Shown here: piece by piece, positions 1 to 13,000 of the stretch
Numbering within the stretch: the first letter of the stretch is position 1
Layout of the letters: every line of letters starts with the position of its first letter
Assembly: GCF_040954835.1 (NCBI RefSeq)
Contig: NC_090723.1
Span: 9,744,001-9,808,000, forward strand
Reading direction: 5' to 3'
DNA length: 64,000 bases
Origin: Lepisosteus oculatus
Taxonomy: Eukaryota > Chordata > Actinopteri > Semionotiformes > Lepisosteidae
Notes under the pieces: generated by a model
What the model saw: only the letters and a program-made list of their open reading frames with translations
Databases searched by the model: none
What the model was told of the DNA's origin: nothing
Position numbers and translations under genes: made by a program

Positions 1-130
1 TGGATCTATGTGGACAGCGGGAGAGAACCAGATCACTCACACTAAGCCCTTGTGAACCAAGCCAAGGTGCCCCAGCCTGGAACTGAACCCAGGATCCATA
101 TCGGCAGCACAAAACACCAGGACACAATTT
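1..130 (-). mobile_element. tRNA-derived SINE remnant
   Basis: On the minus strand the stretch reads like the tRNA-type head of a common fish SINE: GGATCCTGGGTTCAGTTCC (B-box-like) followed by AGGCTGGGGCACCTTG. It belongs to the same family as the copies at 10.9 kb and 11.5 kb. It is diverged and cut by the window edge. Confidence 0.4.
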
Positions 131-3100
131 ACCCCCAATTTAACACTCAAAGCACAATGTCCTAGTGCACCAGTCAATACCTGGCAGCAGTGGGTACTGT
201 ATTAATCTGTGAAACAAAGTGGAAAACACTATAAAATGTTAATTAACATCATGGAGTGATTATGAAAAACTGTCCTTTCTCTGCAAAGGAAAGCAATTTA
301 GATATTAAAAAAAAAAACAATTTCAGGCTGGCAGAAACAACTGACTAGGAAACAAGGTTCAACAGCAAAAACAAGAAAATCAATTTTTTGCTCAAAGCTC
401 ATGTCTTGAGTATCAAATTCTACAAGTCCCATCATAACAAAGAAGATACAACCATATTCCTTGGTGCCAGGCTTTTACATCCTGCAAGGCTGAAGAGATC
501 AAACATTTTCTGAAATAACTAAGGATGACATGAGAAACAGTGCTAACTCAACTGTCTGGTACAATTTTGGAATAAATAAAAACATGCTTTTATTTTAAAA
601 CGGCATTGAAAATAATTCAACAGTATATTTGCTACTTAATATTACAAAAAATTGGGACTTCAAAAAAAAAACTTATTTACAATTCTGTGTGACTGTCACC
701 CGTACAGGCAGGTTCTATTATAATAGAACAGAAGGGAAAACACATTTTCTCTTTATCATATATGAAAAAGTGGAACTCAGTCCCGCAATAGGATTCCTAA
801 AATTGTTTTTAGGAATTGCTGTCCTGTAGGGAGCTGCTGACAGATACAGGGATGATGGGGCCCTGAGTGTCCGAACTGATGAGGCGCATCGCTACTCGCT
901 TACACACAGATGAAAGGTCACATGGCCATGTCAAGAAATAATCCCACATGAGTGAAAATAGCCCTGAATACATCAAACAAATGCACTGCACATGTGTGTT
1001 GCAGGCATGTACGCCAGTTAACTCACACGTACACAGAAGCACAATCACATGACGTGCACCCACTTCACTGCTTTCATTGCTACTTGAGGCCTCCTCGCTG
1101 GTTTTGAAACCATGGGAAGCTCTTTTGCGTTTTCTAAAAAAACACGTCGACGATCCGTTTAAAAGCGCGTTCAAAACGAGTCATTAATCGCTGCCGTTCT
1201 AGCCAGCTGTCCCTTGGGTCCTCGCAGACGTTTAAAACGTGAGAGGAGGATGGGTGACCGGAGGGGCTCAAGGGGTGCGAACGCGCCGCTCAGACTGTTA
1301 CCAGACTGAGAACAAGAGACAGTTTAATAAAAAGGCAAGCAATGTGTTTACCGGACCATCGGTTCAGGCCCGTGCTCTCTCCCAGCGAGAAAGAGAAACT
1401 GCCACCTCGCTCTTTTCCTCTCGTGGAGCTCGGGCTGGTGTGTGGCAACAGTCACCAGGTCCCCACAGCGCGGCCCGGCGCCGGGGCACCGAGAGCACCA
1501 CGGCATGAGCCGATCGGGCCCGGGGCTGGGGGGGGTACTTCTGTAAAATCAAGAGTGAGCTGCCGCTGCCAGGAGCAAAGAAATGAATCACTGAGGTGTA
1601 GGAGCCGGTGTAAAGATCATGAGAAAAGCACGACATCCTTTTAAATCAAATCTTGTTGCTTTTCGGAGCATATACATGCACAGAAAATCCTCGAGCCAGA
1701 GGAATTACATGAACATTGTGTTTATGAATAATCTCAGCTGGTACTGTCATAAAATAGCTGTCACTGTTCAGAAAGCCTCCTGTTGCTCCGAAGAAATATA
1801 CAGTACGTGAGCACGCAGGTATTCAACAGAGAAAGCCACCTCACAAGGCCAACCAGGAGAATAGGGCACAGAGTTACAGTTCTCCAGGGAAACAAAAGAG
1901 TGATATTCTGAACAGCAGTTTAAAAACTATCTTTCAAACACAAACCAAAACTAGAGAAGCCAAAATCTATCTTTTAGAAATATTATAATAAGTGTCACAT
2001 ATCTGTAAAATGATTAGATAGACCCAGGTAAGTGATCAGACCACAGTGGTTATTTTTTTACAATGGAAATTCCCCATGTTCTGTTAACTGCACTGAGCGA
2101 TGGCAGCAGTCAGCCCATGAAGACACAGTGTGCCCGGCGTGTGATCTCATGTGCTCCCCGGGGGCTGTGAAGGACCTGAACACTGGGCTCAGCCTTCCCA
2201 CAGGCCTGGGACAGAGTGGCTCTGCACAGGCCAAGGTGAAGTACAACGTTCGAACTCCGGGGCACGAGTCAGCTCTGGACTCGCTGAAAGCAAGGTGCCG
2301 ACTGCAGGTGTGGAAGGGAGACCTCCTCATCCAACATGTTTCTTTTCACTTAATATCGATTTGAGATTTCGCTTCCAATTCTGCACTACGGCAAAAAAAA
2401 ATACTGCTTACTGCAAAATGACAAATAGAATAGAGTGGAATAAAAGCAGAACCATCACGATCAACACCCAGCAAAAAAAAAAAGAAAAACGTTTTGAGAT
2501 TGATCAATGCAAACACTGGGATAAAACCCATCTCTCCCGTGATGATCCCTGGCGAGACGCTCTATCAGCACCTCACATGATGTCAGAGTGAAAATCCCCT
2601 GCCCCACACGTGCTCACACATTTGCGTGGTTGTTCTGCCCATTTTCAAATTTCCCTTTCACACTAAGCCTGCTCTTTTCTCCCTCCTTCACCCTACAGGG
2701 GTCAAACGCCTGATGTTCACCTCTGGCGAAGAACTAGCTAGCCGGTCCATCATCTGAGAGCAGGAAAGCCCCATTTCACTGTGCACCCTCCACTAAAACA
2801 GCTCTAAGAAAATAACTCCAGACATATTCGCTGACAAATGTCTGCCAAAGATTCTAGTGTTCCATTCCATTTTAATTAAATATTTAACCATCCAGTCTTC
2901 AAATGCAAAATCTAAACTAAGCAAGAATTAAATATTCTAAACATTAAATGGAATAAAATCAAAGCTTAACTATTTGTTAAAAATCACACCGACGCACTTC
3001 ATACCTGTTACTTTTTACAAAAGCTACATGGAAGAAATCCCAGCCTATTAACTAAGTTTTTATTTTCACATGAACTAGTTAATAGTTGAAAATTATTAAC

Positions 3101-3909
3101 ACCACTTTGAAAGTAACACAAGAGTTTTAGAAAGGCAGGATCTGTCCCTGACAGAAAGCTGTCTTGCCATTTTCAAGCCATCGTGTCTACAGAGTGCAGT
3201 TACAGCTGGGAGGCAGGGCACAGTCCCGGCACATACTTCCAGCAAGCGAGATGAAAGCGAACACTGAATCAATAATAAAACCTGCAATCTAAATTCTAGC
3301 CAAAAAAACAACAGATCGTCATTTACCCCTTTGACTCAATTCCAAACAAGGCAAGCAGCATGACATGACACACAGTGAAAGCAAAAGGAATTAAAAGCAT
3401 CACTTTGCAGCGTTAAATAACTTGCAGAAGCCTTCAAAAGATAACAGCGAAAAAAGAAATTCCAGTACCTGTGCTTTACATAGCGCCTTAATCATTTCTG
3501 AGTTTCTTCGTGTATTTTTTTCAGAATCACAAGCTTTTCTCAACAACCCTAAGTAGGTGCCTGCTTTATATGGTAAAGCGTTACCACAAAGAATGACAAA
3601 GCAAGTGAAAGCCAGCCGTGACAGCAAGTGCCTGCGCTGAGGCTCGAGGGCTTTGATCAGCACGTTCGGCCGCCACAGTTCTTATTTATTCGAGAATGGA
3701 AACATCAGCTCTGCAGAAGCCGGCGGCGGGCTGGAGCCCGGCAGTTTCGGCGGGGCAAACGGGCCGAGCCGCGGGCCGCCTCTTCACTCCTGGCAAAGGT
3801 GGTCGCCATCGTTAACCCCCCTCACCACCTTCCACTGCTCCTCCTCCTCCTCCTCCGAATCCGGAAAGCTAACGACACTAAAACAGACAAAGAGCCATAA
3901 AAAACTTAC
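1..3909 (-). other. ikzf3: IKZF3 intron 7 (partial)
   Basis: AT-rich non-coding sequence between exon 7 and the last exon, which is outside the window. The expected C-terminal finger pair motif (HMGCHGFRDPFECNMCGY) was looked for on the minus strand and not found. A SINE remnant occupies the first 130 bases. A short GC-rich patch is at 3700-3800. No other gene is seen. Confidence 0.7.
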
Positions 3910-4026
3910 CGATGAACTTCTGAGGCATGGAGCTCTTCCTCTTGGCCACGTTGCTCGCCAGTCGGTCCAGTACTAGAGCTCTCTCTGTTCCCATCTGTGT
4001 TCTGGGAGCCTTGGTGTCTTCAGACT
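3910..4026 (-). CDS. ikzf3: IKZF3 exon 7, linker with nuclear-localisation-type motif
   Basis: The exon is 117 nt, with a gaaacag acceptor and an ATCG|GTAAGT donor. It encodes [20 protein letters not shown] followed by [20 protein letters not shown]. The second half is one of the most conserved non-finger motifs of the Ikaros family, and MGTERALVL parallels the MGSERALVL of mammalian Aiolos. The AKRKSS basic stretch is the likely nuclear-localisation and phosphorylation area (inference). Confidence 0.96.
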
Positions 4027-7000
4027 CTGTTTCAGACAATCTGGATGTCAGTTACTTCTGCTGAGATATTTGGCGAATATGTCATTAATCTGACCACTTC
4101 TCAAGGCTGCAGAAATGCAACCGGATTTCTCTTTGCTTTTCCTTTTTTTTTAGGATTAACGGCTCCACGATAAGTGTGCTAGAAAAAAAAAACTGCTTGT
4201 TTCTGTAGCTAGGAGGAAGTTGATCGGCGACAACTGACGTAACTCCGAATTTTGCCAGTGGGTGAGAGGCACAGTTGTGGCCAGCGTGGAAGCAGAGAGT
4301 GAGCGAGAGAGACAGTGAGAGCAAGAGAGACAGAGAGAGAGAGACATCCTGTGGTACCTGGAGCCTCTGATGGGGGACCCAGCCAGTGCTGAGCCTGCTG
4401 TGTCTGCAGAGGAGGAACTCGCAGAGCAAGACAGGCTCTGGATGGTTGTGTGCAGAGGCAGCAGGCTGACACCCTGCCTGGCAGCACTTATAGCAGCCCC
4501 ACTGACACCTAATACAAATTCTACTGTGGTGTACCATACAGAAAAGAAAAGAGAGAAGAGTAGTAACACACAAAAGAGCCTTGTGTGCTTAAGCTTAAGA
4601 GAGGAGCAAACTGTGGAAAAATAAGATGAATGCATGTCGAAATGAAACTGCAGAACACAGCGAACTGTACAAAAGGCCAGATCTGGGGAACAAGATCTGT
4701 GTCCAGCTCAGTAAATATTTCAACAACACCGGACCCCAGTACTGAAAAATAAATACTCCCAATATTCTTCATTTTGAAAACTTTCCTGCTCTGTGTACAC
4801 CTGCACTTCCTCACTTCTGGTCTAAAAATCAAGCTTCTGCATGCAGGTCTGCATCGGTCACAAGGTCTGCAAGGCAGTGCTGCCTCTCCCACACTGCTGT
4901 GTCCCTCTCATCCTGCCTGTGCTCCAAGGCCCCTGGGCCTCTCCATAACCTCAAGTCAAGCACACAGCTGTGAACGAAACAGGCCATGCCGATACACCGA
5001 TCTACTGACCCCAATGTGCAAACCCTCCTTCCGGTCCCCAGCTGCCTCGTCTATCCTGCTTGCGAAGTGAAAAGGACTCTAGAGATGCCCCTCTGCCCCA
5101 CCCCAGCGAAAAAATAAAGCCAGTTATTCCCCAGGTTTCCAGCCTTCCTCCACAGTGACAGAGCCATGTTACTGAACATTCTGTCCCTCTTCTCTAACTT
5201 CTCTAACCCAGACTGGAACTGGACTTAGATGTCATAAGGTACAAGATAAATGAAAGTAAAACAAAACAGAAAACTTTAAATAAGCCTTCTTTGATTAGCA
5301 AATTACTGGAGAAGGAAACCACAAGCAGACCATAGCCGCAGTATGTGCAGGTCTCTCCACACAAGAATTCTTATTTACTTTAACCCTATTTTTTACGTTA
5401 AAAAATAAAAACCAACCAAAAACCAGACCTGCATCCTGACCAGCGTTCTCCCAGCACGCCGCTGTGCGGAATATACTCCCACAGGGATGGTGGAGTGAGC
5501 AACATCCTGGACTTTGCAAGCGTTCAAAAGATGCCATAAGGAATTAACTCTTTTAAATGCGCAAATAAGACGTTATTAAAGTCAATCCCAGACAGTACTT
5601 CTTTTAGTTATTATGTATAACCTTTTATATATAACTCCTTTTATGTATAGCTCCTTTCTGCAATTGTTTCTGCTTTTCTTCAGTACACTCTTCTCTTTTA
5701 CACCAGACTCTCCGCGCGACGCGACCTCACTGTCAATCTGCCTTGCAGGCTGTGTGGAGGCAGCTGGCACTGTTGTGAGTGAGGCAGCTCTGATCGTGTG
5801 ACCCTCTCCTCCCGAGAAAAACAGTCACATACTGAATTTTGTTGTAATACTTGCAATGAAGACTTCCTTGAGCTTCCTGTGTCCTCCAGGTCAAGAGTTT
5901 GGGAATCTGTTTGGAAGGTGTTTACCATGGTAGATTGCTGCATCAAGTAAAAGAAAAACTGACTGATTGATCTTGGGGGGAGGACTGGAGAAGACATGCA
6001 GGTTATTTTTCCCCTTGAGTGAAGCATGACAAACCCACTGAAAAAGGAAGTGTCTGCATTCTCTGCGTTCTTACCGAACACAGCGAGCCTAATGAAAATG
6101 AGCAACGGATGATGAGGTGGCGAAGGGCGTGGGGTAGGGGGGGGATTGGGAAGGTCAATTTAGATGAAACCACAGTTGCTGAGTATAAAGAACAGAAAAG
6201 AGGCAATGCTTCCTGTGTCAGCTCTCATGTGGTTGAAAAGGGATGGAGCGAGGAGCGCGGAGGTGAGGTGTTGTGCAACTGGAGAGCTTTATCTGATAGA
6301 GCGATCCGAAGCTTGGGGACTTCTGTCAGCCGCCCTGCACATTAGAAGCCTGCGCCCGGAGACTGGGAGACTGCAGTGCTCAAGTGCTGCTTCCTTTAAG
6401 AACCCTCTATAAGTGTTTATTGATGCCCGCAAGATAACAAAGGAGACCATTTGACATCACTTCCTGGCACATTGCATCACCTCAGCACCACTAGTTCCAG
6501 AGCACAATGAACAGGCAAATACAGGCTTTGTTCCTCAAGCTGAGCATCCCTCTGTAAAGACGCTCAACACCCCTGTCTGCTCGGACTGTTTGTGCTAGTG
6601 AGGCATACAGTACGTAACATTAAACTACTCAAAACACACAACATCCGGAGCGACAGTTTTCTGCCCAACTCTCCCAACACCAAAATCTTGACCTACATTA
6701 AATCAAACAAGGCTTTCAGTTACATACGAGGCCGTACCCATGGCCTACATCGAACACAGCTCCCCAATACTACACAGATCAAGCAACACCCTCAATGAAG
6801 CACAGAGATCTGACCCCATTGCACACAGGTGAGGGCCCCTCCAGAGCCTGACATTTGGAAAACCTGGAATGATCAGTACGTCCTGCATTGGCAACGTAGG
6901 AAACCAGTGCTTTCCAACACTGTTATCAAATCCCTGAACGGCTGCAACAGACATCTCCCTCTATCACAAAAATCTCTGAGGACCAAGAGCTGTCACTGCT

Positions 7001-10000
7001 AACCTGAGCTTGGAAGGTAACTACTACTGTGTTACTGTACCTGCCAGACATGGCCACTCCGTTCCCTGAACTAAGCATACTGTATGTATCAACACACTTC
7101 CAGAAGACTTGGGAAATGTTCCAATATTAGTAAATAAATACTCTCTACACTTTCTGTTTCCCCCAAAAAACCCAGAAAACATTCATTATTTAATCATATA
7201 TACTGTATATATTGTTTTACCTTTTGTAGCTACAGTGATGCCTTACATCCCATATATATCTGAATGTATAATGTTAGTAATCTTCATTTTGTTCTACTAT
7301 CTACATGCAGAACATCTCAAAACACCCAGATAGAAAAGAAAAAACAAACCGACAGAAGTGTAACACAGCTGCAAATAAACACTGCTCAAGATAAAAACAA
7401 ACAGTACAATACATCAAACCAAACCTCGATGAAACAGCAAGATATGAAAATGAGTTTTACAGTTGTTGTTTAAAAACATCCCAATTTAGACATTTCAGTG
7501 CCTGTGGAAAAGAGTGTGCTCCAATGAAATGTAACTACATACACAGAAGCAATAATCTGTACAGTTCATAGCTTCAGTCACAGACAGTATTGGCATTGTC
7601 CATCTCCAGCAAAGGTATTCATTATTATTAGTAAAAATGACCTTAATCTCTTCTATGTTTATGCTTGGGGCACTATCTGATTTCCGAGAAGGTGGTAATT
7701 AAGATGCTTATTAAGGTGTATATTATAAGATGCAGGGTGTTATGTACAAATAGAGGGGTTATGAATATAGAAATAATAAATATCTTGAAACGGGTTAATC
7801 GGGTCTGCTGCTCTGAAATCAGTATCTATTGAGGACCTGCATTTGTGTTTTGTTTTTTTAAAAACCACAGCTTAAGCTTTAAAACACAAAGCATCAAGTA
7901 AAAGCAAAGGTCTGCTTCTGAGTGCCAGTGTTGCATGTCGTAATCTTTGCAAAAGAGAAAGGCTTTTCACTCGTTTTTTTCCACTGTCTTAACATGGTTT
8001 CATAAAGTTCGCTGGAATTGATTTGGAGCACAAATAAATAGCGGAGACCCACACAGCTTCCTTGCAAGCCCCCTTTCCCAGAGCACCCTCTGTGAAAACT
8101 AGTGCTCAGACAACCACCGCAGAAGGGCCGAAACTTCATTTAGTCTCGGACCACTCTCTGCCAGGCTTGAGCCCGCTGAAGCTACAGCACTGTGTTGGTG
8201 TTATAAACCAATGCAAAGGGCCATCATAGCTCCTGTGGAAAAAAAGGTAAAGACTGGGGTCCAAGACAAACTCGAAACACTCTGCAGTTGCACAAGCCTC
8301 CTGCCACAGATTGTAGATGGGATAGTGTTGTTCAATGTGTCCCTGACACTACGCAGCTCAATTTAGTGTTTTTCGGAAACTGAATTTCATACCACGTGCC
8401 TGCCTGAGACTTTTCCACTGATCAGAACTTACGAAATCAGTAAACGTCCTCCTAAACATGAGCTTTCTGCAGAAAGAAAGCTCACAAACCTCTGAATTTC
8501 ACAGCAGTTGGCAAAATAGGTCAAACAGACAAAATGCGAGTTCTGAACACAGGGTGATGGGAATTGAGTGAAGTCAACTGCCTATTATGCATATAATCTG
8601 TACGAAGCGGTTATCTATAGATTTGATGACATGAATTTGCCATCCCACAGTCTATAACAAGGCGTTGAGTGGTTTTTACTAACATACTTTACAACGTAAA
8701 ATTCTGCTGTTCTATAGTTTCTTCGTCTGGAGAAGACATGCACCTGTGTTAGGAGAATCATGCATGCAAGCAAAGTATTTATCAATCTTTTTTCTGAGCA
8801 TATTTTGTAACACAGCCTCGCCCCCAAAAAACTCCGTATTAAGTTTAAAGACCCTTCAGCTGTAGTCAATATTTTCCACTACTCTTAGGCCTAAGGCACA
8901 TTATTATAATAGGAAAAACACTTGCCAAAAAAAACAAAAGGGGAGTGAAATGTTTCCTGACTCTTAACAGCAGTTTAAATCTTTGAAGGCCGGTCTTTAA
9001 GGATGCTTCCATCCTTGTTCTGGGCTCAAAACCTATAGCCCTGCCAGCGGCTCACTGGGCACCGCCCTGAGAGGGGCAGGCCCAGCTCGTGACCCTGCTT
9101 GCGCTTTGTCCTTGGGGTGAGACGCAGGCTGTACGGCGACGGACTCGCCCTCTTTGGAAGCAAAACGGGCGGAGTGACGGGCGCGCGGTCAGTGGCCGTA
9201 CCTCCTTCGCTGTGGCCCTTGCTCTGGATGTACACGTGGCACCTCTCCTTGTGCTCCTCCAGGGAGCTGCGCTGCTTGTAGCTCCTCCCACAGTAGTTGC
9301 ACTTGTACGGCTTCTCCACTGCAAAACCAATCCAACAACCAACCAGACAAGTTAATAATCCCACACTGAAAACACAGAAAGTGACAGTAATTCACAGCGC
9401 CTGCTGTTATATACGTAGACCATCTGTCTTGAATACATCTGTTAAGAAAAACACAGCTGTTATATCATAATTTGAATGAACTGGTCAGCAACACTACAGT
9501 TCGATGTTCTTTCTTTGGAAAGGATGTGCCTAAGACCTATTCAAAGTATCACATACAGTACCATATTGTACTATTTAATGACTATTACCAGTCAAATCCC
9601 TGCCATGGACTTTCTGCTGTGTAAAAAGGTTTTAATCCAGGACAGGTCTGACTAAGCAGAGCTTTCCTGCTTCCTACTAGTCTGACTCAAGATAGTCCTT
9701 ATGTGAAGATTCGTTGCGATTTGTACAAACTGGCTAACATCAGTCGATTTCATCAGTTTTGTCTTTTTGTAGCAGTGTATTGCAACACTTGTTTTCTTTT
9801 TTGCACTTTCACAATGTGAATCATTTGATTGGCACATTATGGAAAACAACATGCTGTTAGTAAAAACATTAATCAACTCCCCAGCCTTTGTAAGATATAT
9901 ACATGGTATAGATTTTCTTCTTTCCAATTTCCACTTGAGCCTGGTTTGGGTCTTTAAAATACAATAAGCTGTAGGTGTTAAAAAGTGCCAGACTTCACAC

Positions 10001-13000
10001 TCAGGTAAGGATAAAAAGTACAAGGGTACATGTTCCTTTACATGATATTTTCAAAATCCTGATTATATTACATTTTTCAAAAATGATATATTTTAAACAT
10101 TATAAAGGCATATCTTACTCTTAAAAACAAAATGTATTCTTAAAACTTTGAGAGAAAATGGAAAACTTGGGTGGGATAGACATTGAATTCAAAATGCGGC
10201 TGAAACACAGGGTTCAACAAAATATATTTGTTAAAAACAAAAAAATAAAGAGAGCTGAAGATGAGTAAGACTCCACCCTTAGGAGAGCTAAGGGCATGGC
10301 TTTCCTTCCAATGCTGGAGATAATGACGATGCACTTAAAAAAGCTGTTTGTATTGTAACGTGTGATGTATAATCTGACTTGTGATAAGTCAAGTTTGCCG
10401 TACCTGCCCCCTCTGCTCACAGATGAGTCACCGAGTCAGGTTATGTGGTGTGAAAAGATGTGGTTCTCTGTGACATAACGACACCAGACAGCAATCACTG
10501 CGACCATGCTGCCGCTGTCCACACACGAGAGGGCAGGTGAGTGGCTACCAGGAGTCCTCTCCAGCTTCGGCCGGGCCGGGGGCTAGGATTGCCGGCCGCA
10601 CCACTCACCGATTCACACTTACAGGCACACTTGCACCAGTGAGCACGTTTCACACCGTAGTCACAGGTTTCTCATTGACGAGCGCGATCACAAGTACTGA
10701 TACCGGCAAGTTTCTTGCATCGGGAATAAAAAAAAATAAGTATCACTTCTCTGAAATGATACAAATGCTGATGGATCTGAGATAAGAAGAGAATGAAATG
10801 CTCCAAAAAAATCAGCTGAGGTTTTAACTGGATTACCATTGAAGTTTTGAAATGAATACGTCTCGGTCATGGAGTCATGCATCAGAGTCTTGAAACAAAC
10901 GTGTGTTGGCAAGAGCTGATGCCTCACTGCTCCAGGATCCTGAGCTCTGCTCTGGCCTCAGGCGTCTGTCTCTCTCGCACGTTTTCCCCATGATCACATG
11001 GGTTTTCACCAGGTGCTCTGGTTTCATCCCACCTTCGCTCGCCTATGCTGTTCGTCACTTCCGTCCCGCTGTGGACTGGCCTCCCGTCAAGGGCGAGAGC
11101 CACCCTCTGCTCTCTGGCCCAGTTCACACCTTGTGCTTCCAGGAGACAAGATGCTGTAACCCTGAACAGTGGAAGCACAGCTTTCAGGTACCACATGGAT
11201 GGACCTGCTCCTGCTAGACATGGTCCTTCAAAGCAATGCTGAGTTCTCAAGTACCCATAGACAAGGTTTAATCACATTGCACAGATGGCATCTTTAAAGT
11301 TAGGAGATCTGCTGGATCAGTTTTAGAACTAGCTTTTGGGAAAGCATTTCAGGTTTTTTACCAAGATTAACATGCTTTGCTCCACAATTCTATTTTAATT
11401 ATTTCCATTTCAACCACTGCTTCTCTAGGACAGGTGTGGGTGGTGGCAACGTTACCACTGGGCACAAGACTGGCCCACCCTGGTCATGGGAGAGAGGTGG
11501 TCAGCAGCACATACTGCCTCATAGATCCAGGGTCCAGTGCCCAGTTCTGGGGTGGGGCGCCATGCTCTTCCTATGTTTGCTTGGGTTTTCACCAGGCATT
11601 CCCCCCTCCTCTCAAAAACATTCCATTTCGTGTTGACTAGCTACTCTGATATTTTCCTTTCTACTGGTGGTGGGGTTCAGATATTTCATGTTTGGTGTCC
11701 TGTGTCTCTAACTGGAAGTCTGTTCCCAGTACTACCAGTCAGAAGGGGGCACAGCCTAGGTGATAAGATGCACAAGTTGCACAGATTTCTCTCCTCTGCA
11801 GCCCTTCTGATTCCTCTGATGCTCAGCAGTAGGTCTCCTCCCACATGGGGAAAATTAGATTACTCTGCCAGTCTGGTCAACAGAGACCCAGGCTGAGCTC
11901 AGTAGAAAAATCCTGACAGACACCATTGTGCTGCTGGTGGAACTCTCCTTGCTCCAGAAGGTGATTCTGCACATGAGCAGAAAGCAAGTCAAGATAATGT
12001 TTAAAGAATGGAGCAACATAAAGCAGAGAAAGATACTGCTACGAATACTGCACCATCATGGACAGTACTGAGACAGGTTGTTGAAGGCAGATCCCAGTAA
12101 TAACCCCAAGAAAATGGATTGAATGTATAATTGGTAGTTGCATCAATAAATTGGGTTGAAAATTTCATCCATTTTCTTTTCCTATATTATATGTGTTGCC
12201 TCCAAGTACTCAGGACTCCCTACTGTTGCAGGACCTTTGCAAACCTCTTGTTTTCTTCACTCCCCCTTCCTTCTCGGTCACTCGTGTGGGTGAATCTCAG
12301 AATCTGAGTCTATTACCGGCAGCCAGTCTTCACAGATAAAAAAACAACACCTAAAGCTGGTGAAGCCCAACTTCATCTTGTGTTTTTGGCCATTCGAGGG
12401 CACATCAGATGGAACCACACTTGCAGAATCAGACAAACAACACACCAGCTACACCAGTGTTGGGTTTTGGTCCTTGTTTTTGCGACCACGAAGTGCATAG
12501 CGAAACCTGAGACATTAGTGAAGGGGAAATGTTGCTTTAAGAACAATAAAAACAGAACCTTTAGCTATATTGTAACTTTGAATTTTTTACGTGTTTTTCA
12601 AAGAATCAACCTTGAGGACATTCTGTTTTTTAAGGAAGCCTGTTTTATGACATCAGCTATGTGTCATAGTCCATAGATGAAAATGAATGAAATACAGGAA
12701 CAAGATGAAAGAAAATTCTATACTTTTATCTTAAGGAAAGAAAGCTCAGAATATGACTACCCGGTAGAAGAGACTATCTTTTTCTTAACTGATTACAAAT
12801 GCATGATAAAATCTTGCGATAAAAATGTCTTCAGCACTGCAACTCATACTGAAAATATTGGTGGAATCACAGTTCTCTGCAGATACATGTAGATGGGGAT
12901 AGAAGTACTAGCAGCCACCCAAGAAAAGAGTAAAAAGATCAAAGCCATGATTTTTAAAAGCACTGTCTGATATTATGTAAGTCAACCACTAAGACTACAC

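Noticed and set aside
2032-2591. Overlapping frames of 90-146 codons in intron 7 tested as the missing last IKZF3 exon
   Set aside because: They contain no C2H2 finger pair and lie in the wrong frame or strand. They are ordinary intron sequence.
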